DNA from: Oligoflexia bacterium
GTDB taxonomy: Bacteria > Bdellovibrionota > UBA1018 > CAIMNF01
Reading direction: 5' to 3'
DNA length: 6,722 bases
Assembly (NCBI GenBank): GCA_903842755.1
Contig: CAIMNF010000403.1
Span: 1 to 6,722 of the forward strand
Shown: one piece after another, positions 1 to 5,649 of the stretch
Layout of the letters: each line of letters opens with the position of its first letter
How positions within the stretch are numbered: position 1 is the first letter of the stretch
Made by a program: the position numbers and the translations under genes
Notes under the pieces: generated by a model
Told to the model about the DNA's origin: nothing
Database searches by the model: none
Seen by the model: the letters and a program-made list of their open reading frames with translations, nothing else

Positions 1-1
1 G

Positions 2-172
2 GTTCGCTCTCCTGAGTGGAAAGCCGCTTTAATCGTATTCGAGAAATATAAACGAAAATATAATTTAGTTCACGAAGACCTAATGAAATTAAAACAATTT
101 AGCGTGGATTTATCCGCTGATAGAGAAGCTGCTGGAAAGAAAATTTCATTTGATTTTCTTATATCGGAATAA
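2..172 (+). CDS. C-terminal end of an unidentified protein (partial, 5' end outside the window)
   Basis: An open frame runs from the window edge through 56 codons to TAA at 170-172 with no internal stop. The visible tail is mostly polar and charged: a Lys/Tyr/Glu-rich probable helix, then a segment ending FDFLISE. It has no membrane segment or motif I can name. The frame is open across all upstream sequence present and stops 70 nt before the histidine kinase gene on the same strand, so the two could be co-transcribed. That it is a real gene rests only on frame openness and plausible composition. The function is unknown. Confidence 0.5.
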   Translation, partial: VRSPEWKAALIVFEKYKRKYNLVHEDLMKLKQFSVDLSADREAAGKKISFDFLISE

Positions 173-218
173 AATAAGTAAGTCAAAAGAGTGACGGCAA
201 AAAGAACCTTAAGCTCGC

Positions 219-235
219 TTTCGAGTTAGTCGAAA
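219..235 (+). promoter_or_regulatory. Small hairpin next to the kinase ribosome-binding site
   Basis: TTTCGA (219-224) and TCGAAA (230-235) form a perfect 6-bp stem with a 5-nt loop. The 3' arm runs into the only Shine-Dalgarno-like bases (AAAAGG, 233-238) ahead of the ATG at 243. The stem is short and may be a chance occurrence. If it forms in RNA it would partly cover the ribosome-binding site. Confidence 0.25.
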
Positions 236-242
236 AGGCACT

Positions 243-1763
243 ATGAAGATTTCTTCAAAACTATTGGTTGGAATCGGCGTGATGGTAGGGGCTACCGCGA
301 TTAGCGGGGGCATCATGTATCATACCTCCCAAAAATTCAAGCGATTGAGCCAGGAGCAAGCGAAGACCGTAGGATTGATCGGGGCCCTGACAGATTTCAG
401 GGCAGCGTCGACACAAGTCACAGTAGAAGCGTTTCAAAGTGCGTATTTGACTCACGGCAAAGAGCGAGAGGATTTTGAGGAGGCAATTGAAAATGCTCAG
501 GCTAAGCTATTAGTGCTTCATAAAATAAGCTTGGGCTCTGAAACCCACACCGAACAATTCGATAAACTGCTGAGCGGACTCGTGCAAATTTTAACACTTT
601 CGTTGGATTCCGAAAAAGAGGGGAACGTGATTCAGGCGCGAGCCCTCATGAAAGAATATATTAATAATGTATATTTAAAAAATTATTTAAATCAAATTAA
701 CTCGGAGTTAAGTTTGATTGAAAAGAGTGCTTTAACGCTCGCAAAAGACTACGATCAGACCGCACGCGTGTTGACGATGACCTCGCCATTGGTCATGGTT
801 TTTGTTTTGGTCTTACTTTGCGCGTTGTTACTTCCGATTAGTTTTACTTTTAAACACAGAATGGATCAATTAATCTCCCATATTCGTAAGTTTAATTTTG
901 ATTTGGATTGCTTCCCAGAAATGGTGGAGGGGGAAAAATTCAACCGCGACGAAATCAGCGATGTGGTGGTTCATATTAATCACTTGAGTACAAAATTAAA
1001 TGAATCCAAAAAATTAATTCAATTACAGCAAAAAGATTTGGTGGCTTCTTCTCGCCTTTCTTCATTAGGAGAAATGGCTGGTGGAATCGCACACGAAATT
1101 AACAATCCATTGGCGATCATTGTCGGGAGGCTTGCGTTACTGCGAACTCTCTTGGAAAAAGTAGAGTTTAAATCATCCGAAACGGCACTTCGGCACGTGG
1201 ATAAAATGACCGAAACATCCCACCGAATCACAAAAATTGTAAAGGGGTTGCGCGTCTTTGCTCGGGATGGGTCACAAGATGCATTCGAAGAGGTGACGGT
1301 TCAAGCTATCGTTGAAGACACCTTTTCGTTTTGCGCTGAGCGGTTTAAAGCCCATGGAATTGTCCTAACCAATGCGTGTGACCCGTTCACCAAGATTAAA
1401 TGCATTCCCGTTCAATTGGGCCAGGTTCTATTGAATCTGCTCAATAACGCCCACGATGCTGTTCGGGGTCAAGAAAACGCGTGGGTTAAAATTGAATCTT
1501 CGCATGAGGATGATTGGGTGATCCTTGCGGTGAGTGACTCGGGCAAAGGTATTCCCGAAGACATCGCCGATCAAATTATGCTTCCATTTTTTACGACGAA
1601 AGCTGTAGGGGAAGGAACTGGCCTAGGTTTAAGTATTTCTCAGGGGATGATCAAATCCATGAATGGCGAGCTTACCCTAAACCGTCACTCAAAAAATACT
1701 CAGTTTTTAATTAAAATCCCAGCTGCAGTTGCAAATGAACATTCGGTAAAGGCCGCTAGTTGA
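243..1763 (+). CDS. Membrane-bound sensor histidine kinase
   Basis: This 506-aa two-component sensor kinase would autophosphorylate on a histidine and pass the phosphate to an unidentified response regulator. In order it has: TM1 at about 7-25; a helical periplasmic sensor region of about 150 residues, in the style of four-helix-bundle sensors; TM2 at about 180-203; a degenerate HAMP-like linker with Asp-Glu-Ile at 236-238; and a coiled coil. Then comes a HisKA domain with the H-box HEINNP (His284) and an HATPase_c domain. The ATPase boxes are complete: N-box NLLNNAHDA (398-406), G1 DSGKGI (432-437), F-box PFFTTK (448-453) and G2 GEGTGLGLS (456-464). The protein ends soon after the ATPase, so there is no receiver domain and the kinase appears orphan here. 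The ATG has a weak AAGG-type ribosome site four bases upstream. The gene converges with the next gene, 25 nt away. The family call is secure; the signal sensed is unknown. Confidence 0.96.
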   Translation: MKISSKLLVGIGVMVGATAISGGIMYHTSQKFKRLSQEQAKTVGLIGALTDFRAASTQVTVEAFQSAYLTHGKEREDFEEAIENAQAKLLVLHKISLGSETHTEQFDKLLSGLVQILTLSLDSEKEGNVIQARALMKEYINNVYLKNYLNQINSELSLIEKSALTLAKDYDQTARVLTMTSPLVMVFVLVLLCALLLPISFTFKHRMDQLISHIRKFNFDLDCFPEMVEGEKFNRDEISDVVVHINHLSTKLNESKKLIQLQQKDLVASSRLSSLGEMAGGIAHEINNPLAIIVGRLALLRTLLEKVEFKSSETALRHVDKMTETSHRITKIVKGLRVFARDGSQDAFEEVTVQAIVEDTFSFCAERFKAHGIVLTNACDPFTKIKCIPVQLGQVLLNLLNNAHDAVRGQENAWVKIESSHEDDWVILAVSDSGKGIPEDIADQIMLPFFTTKAVGEGTGLGLSISQGMIKSMNGELTLNRHSKNTQFLIKIPAAVANEHSVKAAS

Positions 1764-1788
1764 AGCCATTTGGTGCAGAAGTTGCTCC

Positions 1789-3204
1789 TCAGAACGTAAA
1801 TGCGCCAAGAACGTGATCACAAAAGTTTTGCAAATGATTGTTGAAAAATGATTGGCGGAATTTTTTCGCTTTTTCGTCGCTTCGCCATTGTCTTTGGAGT
1901 GTGATGTCCTTAACCGTTTTGAAAAGGGGTTCACCTTCCTTAATTTCGGCTAGCGCAATCCACTGCTGGAGTATCTTTTGGGCGACTGGATTTTTCGCAG
2001 CACCGGGTTCCATAAGGCGCTCTTTTAACGTTGCTCTTAAAAATGGCGAGGTAAGGGCCCGCTTGGTAAACTCAAGAATTTGCGGTTGATCGAGTTGACT
2101 CCAAAGGACTCGTTTGCTTAAAAATCGGAACGGAGTAGCCGCAGCTACATCATTACGCAATATTGGTTTAAAATGTTCGTACAAGTGTTGTGCCCCAGCG
2201 TCTGCGAGGTAACAGTAAAAAACAGACGCTAAAGTTTCGCTTCCCGTTAATATCGGAACCAGGGTAAGACTCAATGGTTCTTTTTCTAAACGCTTCACGT
2301 AATCAATTTGAAGATCCTGCAGTTCGATTTGGAGGAGTACTTCTTCCATGGATTCGGGGTGGCGATTGGCCCGCCTTTCAAAGGGCGCGTCGACGTATTT
2401 GGGCTCAACATGTCGGCCCGTGATGTATTTCAATCCAAGCAATTGATAGTGGAAAGCATCTTTATCCTCATGTGAGGGCGTTTGAGTATAAATATAGTGT
2501 TCAATGCTCATCGCGATGTCTTCGGGCGTTGGCTTTGGTGACTTGTTAAAATAGTGAAGGAGGGGGACGGCAGACCGTTGTTGGTTTTGCGTTAGCAATT
2601 GCAAACTCGGCGCATTGTAGGAGTCTATTCCGAGCAAGCCCGAGCCTAACTCTGGGGTTTGCCATTCCCGGATGATGTAGCGGGCAAAACTTCGTCCATC
2701 GTCGTTAAACGCTGATCGAACTCCGATGTTATGGTGTGCGGTATTGTCATATTTTCCGAACCGCGAAAATTTAAATCCAATGGACCGAGGAAGATCGAAA
2801 ACATATTTTTGAACCTCATGCCCGTGTTGAATCCATTCGGCCCGAGTAAAACCTCCGACTCCAAGTTCTACCGTACCGGGATCTATCGAGACCTGGATCG
2901 TGAGGCCGCTTTCGAATTTTACTTCCCAAAGGGGTTCTTTTAAATAAAGTCGGTCTTGATAAAATTCCGTGATCTCGCAAGTTGGGCAAGCTTCTTGATA
3001 TTGGTTTAGTAGCTGAGTGACGAATTGGCCCTCCACTTCCCAGCTATAGCCAATGCCCCCTTTGGCTAGCCACTCGGCCCGAAGTTCATCTAACTCATCG
3101 CTAATCAGATTAAATTCAAAGCCGTGCGTCGGCAGATCCGCCATCGCTAGAGTTAAGTTCAAGCCAACAACAAGGAATGCGATGGATTTTATGATTTTGT
3201 TCAT
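1789..3204 (-). CDS. Exported protein of unknown function, possibly a glutamine-synthetase-fold/amidoligase relative
   Basis: This 471-aa protein starts with a classic signal peptide: Lys at 3 and 6, hydrophobic core at about 8-20, and likely cleavage after Ala-Met-Ala at 20-22. The mature protein should be periplasmic or outer-membrane associated. I do not recognise the family with confidence. A stretch at about 93-200 has alternating strands and the local motifs DPGTVELG (108-115) and HHNIGVRSAF (157-166), followed by a helix and a conserved-looking YNAPSLQLL (196-204). This order recalls the GS-fold carboxylate-amine ligases/amidoligases, where a Glu on a strand and a His-x-Asn/His strand line the active site. 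That is only an impression; no export signal is expected for an ATP-using ligase. The C-terminal half (about 225-471) looks helical. Cysteines lie at 73, 76, 331 and 462. Its ATG overlaps the methyltransferase stop (ATGA, 3201-3204), which implies translational coupling. Confidence 0.85.
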   Translation of the reverse strand: MNKIIKSIAFLVVGLNLTLAMADLPTHGFEFNLISDELDELRAEWLAKGGIGYSWEVEGQFVTQLLNQYQEACPTCEITEFYQDRLYLKEPLWEVKFESGLTIQVSIDPGTVELGVGGFTRAEWIQHGHEVQKYVFDLPRSIGFKFSRFGKYDNTAHHNIGVRSAFNDDGRSFARYIIREWQTPELGSGLLGIDSYNAPSLQLLTQNQQRSAVPLLHYFNKSPKPTPEDIAMSIEHYIYTQTPSHEDKDAFHYQLLGLKYITGRHVEPKYVDAPFERRANRHPESMEEVLLQIELQDLQIDYVKRLEKEPLSLTLVPILTGSETLASVFYCYLADAGAQHLYEHFKPILRNDVAAATPFRFLSKRVLWSQLDQPQILEFTKRALTSPFLRATLKERLMEPGAAKNPVAQKILQQWIALAEIKEGEPLFKTVKDITLQRQWRSDEKAKKFRQSFFNNHLQNFCDHVLGAFTF

Positions 3205-4073
3205 CCAAGCTTCTCAAACAATACAAACCCAGCGTAGCGGTTCATTTTTTCTTTTTGCTCTTGGCTTGCAATGAAGCGCGCAAGGGCAGTGGCGAGCTTC
3301 ATCGCGAGTGGAAAGGGGGGTGGTCGGCGCAGCTGTTTGGCTACCTCGGGTAAATAGCGAACTTGCTTTGGGCTCCACTTTAGGTTTTTAAAAAATCCGA
3401 AATAGTCCGGCGGCTCGAACAAAAAGGGTGCGTTTTTTAGTGCAGCACTCATTCCACTTTTGCGGCGGTATTGATAGGCGGCAGGCGAAAAATAATCACA
3501 GATCCAAGATTGAACAGTGGGGGTTTGGTGCAAATCTTTGGCAAGAGCGGCCACCACCTGTTCGTTGAGGTAGGGTAATACGGCTTCACAAAGGATAAGC
3601 GTTTGGCGCGAGGAGCGGGTAGCGGAACTTAAAAAATTTTTACGGTCGGAATCGTGCGTAAGATCAAGCGGAACCCTTTCTAGATGAATGCCTGGAGAAT
3701 GTTCCGCGAGTGCTTTGTTTTTAAACTCAATCATCGGGCCAGTATCGGCTTCAATCCATTTTAAATTTGGGGGAAGTTTCATTCGATAGGGGCGAGTATC
3801 TAGCCCGGCACCCAGATTAATGATCGTGTCCGTACCTGTAGCCACGGCATCGGTAATCAGGTGATCGATGATGCAAGTTCGGATCACTACCGTCCAACCG
3901 CCTAGAAATGCTTTGGGGGGAAGACTTTCGATGATTTGCTTTCCGCGATGACCGGATAGAACAGCGGCCAGGGGGTCAGAAAATAGGGCGTCATTACGCG
4001 TACTTTCTTGAGCACGATAGGCGGCCGCCATAATGGCGGTATCTGCAATTGAATGAATTTGATCTAGGCTCAT
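3201..4073 (-). CDS. Class I SAM-dependent methyltransferase, LCM/Ppm1 (TcmP-like) family
   Basis: This 290-aa cytoplasmic enzyme is predicted to transfer a methyl group from S-adenosylmethionine to a carboxyl or hydroxyl group. Family hallmarks are visible: an N-terminal TAIMAAAYRAQES segment (12-24) and a DALFSDPLA segment (28-36); SAM motif I as NLGAGLDTRPYR (86-97); the acidic ribose-binding position in IEAD (107-110); Asp137 in the VPLDLT strand; and the post-motif strand LILCEAVLPYL (159-169), which matches the family pattern ending in Glu-x-x-x-x-Tyr-Leu. The length is normal for the family. There is no signal peptide. The start has only a weak GGAA ribosome site, three bases upstream of the ATG. 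It is the first gene of a two-gene unit and overlaps the exported protein by 4 nt, so the two may act together, but the substrate cannot be read from sequence. Bacterial members are often annotated as generic O-methyltransferases. Confidence 0.92.
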   Translation of the reverse strand: MSLDQIHSIADTAIMAAAYRAQESTRNDALFSDPLAAVLSGHRGKQIIESLPPKAFLGGWTVVIRTCIIDHLITDAVATGTDTIINLGAGLDTRPYRMKLPPNLKWIEADTGPMIEFKNKALAEHSPGIHLERVPLDLTHDSDRKNFLSSATRSSRQTLILCEAVLPYLNEQVVAALAKDLHQTPTVQSWICDYFSPAAYQYRRKSGMSAALKNAPFLFEPPDYFGFFKNLKWSPKQVRYLPEVAKQLRRPPPFPLAMKLATALARFIASQEQKEKMNRYAGFVLFEKLG

Positions 4074-4099
4074 GAGTTCCGCTGAGGGTAGCAGTGAAG

Positions 4100-4150
4100 A
4101 AACAATAATTCAACTTATTCGACAAAAACATTTTTATCGTGTTATTGTTT
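4100..4150. promoter_or_regulatory. Divergent intergenic region with two offset inverted repeats (candidate operator)
   Basis: An outer pair, AAACAATAA (4100-4108) and TTATTGTTT (4142-4150), is a perfect 9-bp inverted repeat. An inner pair, CGACAAAAA (4120-4128) and TTTTTATCG (4131-4139), matches at 8 of 9 positions around a 2-nt centre. The two dyads have centres about 4.5 nt apart, so they are not one simple hairpin. They lie between divergently read genes, where a regulator binding here could control both. On the + strand, TCGACA (4119-4124) and TATTGT (4143-4148), spaced 18 nt, are a weak sigma-70-like pair. The inverted repeats are seen directly; the operator role is inferred. Confidence 0.4.
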
Positions 4151-4156
4151 AACCCA

Positions 4157-4822
4157 ATGTTTTACAGTGTTGGATTAAAACTAAGACTAGTTCTTTTACT
4201 TTTGTTAGCGACGGGAGTGACGCAGGCTGCGGAGCAGGTTACGCATGGCTGGTTGGATGCATACACGGATTTTGTTGAAAATGTAGTGGACGAACAATAT
4301 TCAAATCTGGTCGATCTTCCTGCTTCACGTTTAAATCGATTGTGCCCTAGTTGGGAGAATTTGAACGACGCCCAAAAAACGACTTTTTGGTCATCGTTGG
4401 TGTGGACACTCGCCTTTTACGAATCTTCTTTTTACCGAAATGCAATTTTGCGCGAGCCCGGAAACCGAATCGATCCACTGACCAAACACCGACTTCACTC
4501 GGAAGGTTTATTGCAGCTGAGCTACGGCGATACCAAGAATTATCGATATCCATTTGATGATATTTCATGGAAGCAGGATAAAAATAAAGCGATTAGGGAT
4601 TACCAACGGAGCGTACGCTTCGGAAATAAAAGTCGTACGTTGCTTGATGCCTATTCGAACTTAAACTTTGGGTTATGGATCATATCTGCGAACATTGAAC
4701 GGCACCCCCATCAACCCGTAGAGCAGGCGATGGCGCATTATTGGTCGACCATAAAGCCAACAGGAAAATTGTTTAAGGATTTTTTAAATAGCCTAACCGA
4801 TAAAGCGCCTTTTTGCTTTTAG
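4157..4822 (+). CDS. Exported lytic transglycosylase-like (SLT-fold) protein
   Basis: This is a 221-aa protein counted from the ATG at 4157. That start gives a textbook signal peptide: Lys8 and Arg10, hydrophobic core about 11-19, likely cleavage near Thr-Gln-Ala (22-24). A GTG at 4139 would add six residues but lies inside an inverted repeat; neither start has a clear ribosome site. The mature part shows the goose-lysozyme/SLT signature order: catalytic Glu89 in ESSF (89-92); SEGLLQLS (115-122), matching the family's Gly-Leu-Met-Gln motif; NLNFG (168-172), matching the Asn-x-x-x-Gly helix motif; and AMAHYW (191-196) where the family usually has Ala-Tyr-Asn. The expected role is cleavage of peptidoglycan glycan strands in the periplasm with 1,6-anhydro product formation. 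Cys63 and Cys220 are the only cysteines and could form a disulphide joining the ends of the domain. The final motif departs from consensus, so activity is likely but not certain. Confidence 0.8.
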   Translation: MFYSVGLKLRLVLLLLLATGVTQAAEQVTHGWLDAYTDFVENVVDEQYSNLVDLPASRLNRLCPSWENLNDAQKTTFWSSLVWTLAFYESSFYRNAILREPGNRIDPLTKHRLHSEGLLQLSYGDTKNYRYPFDDISWKQDKNKAIRDYQRSVRFGNKSRTLLDAYSNLNFGLWIISANIERHPHQPVEQAMAHYWSTIKPTGKLFKDFLNSLTDKAPFCF

Positions 4823-4941
4823 CTAGGCCGCTAGACAAAACCGCCATATAAAAACTACCCAATCAATTGAAAATTTTATACCGCAAAGCGTTATGCTCAG
4901 ATCTGTAATTCAATTAAATTCATTTAAGCTTCCTTTTGGGC

Positions 4942-4958
4942 TTGGTACGAAAATCGCA
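4942..4958 (+). promoter_or_regulatory. Candidate sigma-54 (-24/-12) promoter for the 181-aa protein gene
   Basis: TTGGTACGAAAATCGCA matches the RpoN consensus YTGGCACG-N4-TTGCW at 11 of 13 defined positions. The invariant GG (4944-4945) and GC (4956-4957) are correctly spaced by 10 bp. Mismatches are T for C in the -24 element and C for T in the -12 element. Transcription would begin near 4969, giving a leader of about 42 nt before the ATG at 5011. This would make expression depend on an enhancer-binding activator; no such gene is in the window. AT-rich sequence with repeated TCAATT (4863-4868, 4910-4915) lies upstream, but I cannot assign it to a binding site. Confidence 0.5.
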
Positions 4959-5010
4959 CATCGTCGAAGATAATAAATGTCCGTTAACCCCCAACGAAAG
5001 AGAGAGAATA

Positions 5011-5556
5011 ATGAAAACTATTTCTAGTTTAATTGCAGCATTGATGGTCATCGTCCTTCCCACCACGTTTTCGCATGCGGAAACCCTGAGCCTGAATGGT
5101 GCAATTCAACAATTGAATTTTACGTTGAACGTAAAATGGGATCAAAAAGATCCTAAAGTAAAAAACCAAGCATTGGCGACCTTTGTTGGTCAAATTGATC
5201 AGCTGAAGGCCCAAGGAATGAGTCAAGAGCAAATTGTGGCCGGCTTAAAAGCCCAATTGAATGACGAGAAGCTTGCGGCTGACCTTGACCAACTTGCGGC
5301 CATCGCAAAAGAAAAGAAAATGGATGATGCCCAAACGGTGGCTTATGTAATGGATTATGCGACTAAGGCACAAAAGCAAGGTGCGTCTTGGAATAGCACT
5401 GGAACAATTATTGTTGGAGTGAGTGTGGCACTCGTCATTGTACTGATGGTGGTCTTACTTTCTTCGGGCGGGTCAGGCACGGCAGTAGTCGCAGTAGGTT
5501 GTACGAATTATTGCGGATACGACGTTTATGGTAATTACTACTGTACTTGCTATTAA
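5011..5556 (+). CDS. Secreted/membrane protein with a Cys/Tyr-rich C-terminal tail
   Basis: This is a 181-aa protein from the ATG at 5011. That start gives a clean signal peptide (Lys2, hydrophobic core 5-19, likely cleavage after Ser-His-Ala at 21-23) and follows a purine-rich AAAGAGAGAG ribosome-site region. A TTG at 4936 would extend the frame by 25 residues, but it lies upstream of the sigma-54-type element and would destroy the signal-peptide layout. Residues 24-125 are rich in Gln, Ala, Lys and Leu and look like a helical bundle. A single membrane segment follows (about 131-151), then a short Ser/Gly linker (151-156) and a 19-residue tail with Cys164, Cys168, Cys178, Cys180 and five Tyr. 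The tail could bind a metal or form disulphides. If the signal peptide is cleaved and the membrane helix inserts normally, the tail would face the cytoplasm. I do not recognise the family. The layout, a helical domain then a near-C-terminal membrane helix, is seen directly; the function is unknown. Confidence 0.85.
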   Translation: MKTISSLIAALMVIVLPTTFSHAETLSLNGAIQQLNFTLNVKWDQKDPKVKNQALATFVGQIDQLKAQGMSQEQIVAGLKAQLNDEKLAADLDQLAAIAKEKKMDDAQTVAYVMDYATKAQKQGASWNSTGTIIVGVSVALVIVLMVVLLSSGGSGTAVVAVGCTNYCGYDVYGNYYCTCY

Positions 5557-5604
5557 TTCGATTGAATAGATACAGGAATAGCTAGGCAAATTGAGCTATG
5601 GTAC

Positions 5605-5648
5605 ACTCCCAGCGTCGTTCGAAGGTCGAACGGCGCTGGGAGTTTTTT
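5605..5648 (+). terminator. Strong intrinsic-terminator-type hairpin that also contains the next gene's ribosome-binding site
   Basis: Arms 5605-5622 and 5626-5643 pair over 18 positions with one G-U wobble and a 3-nt AGG loop, followed by T residues through 5648. This is the form of a Rho-independent terminator, about 50 nt after the stop of the 181-aa protein gene. The descending arm includes GGGAG (5638-5642), seven bases ahead of the ATG at 5650, so the same hairpin would hide the downstream gene's Shine-Dalgarno sequence. On the - strand no T tract follows the stem, so it would act in the + direction only. Confidence 0.85.
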
Positions 5649-5649
5649 A

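Noticed and set aside
150..178. Possible sigma-70 promoter for the kinase (TTGATT, 17-nt spacer, AATAAG)
   Set aside because: Only four of six matches in each element, in AT-rich sequence inside the end of the upstream gene; not distinguishable from chance.
1764..1808. Possible stem between TTGGTGC and GCGCCAA near the convergent gene ends
   Set aside because: The loop exceeds 30 nt and no T tract follows on either strand, so it is not terminator-like.
4820..4834. Short palindrome TAGC/GCTA at the end of the transglycosylase gene
   Set aside because: Only a 4-bp stem with no T tract; not a credible terminator.
4867..4897. Sigma-70-like TTGAAA with TATGCT upstream of the 181-aa protein gene
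   Set aside because: The spacer is 19 nt and the -10 match is weak; the -24/-12 element nearer the gene is a better candidate.
4893..4973. 26-codon open frame in the intergenic region
   Set aside because: No ribosome site, and it overlaps the sigma-54-type promoter; short frames of this size are expected by chance.
4977..5027. 16-codon possible leader peptide overlapping the start of the 181-aa protein gene
   Set aside because: No ribosome site ahead of its ATG and no codon pattern suggesting attenuation.
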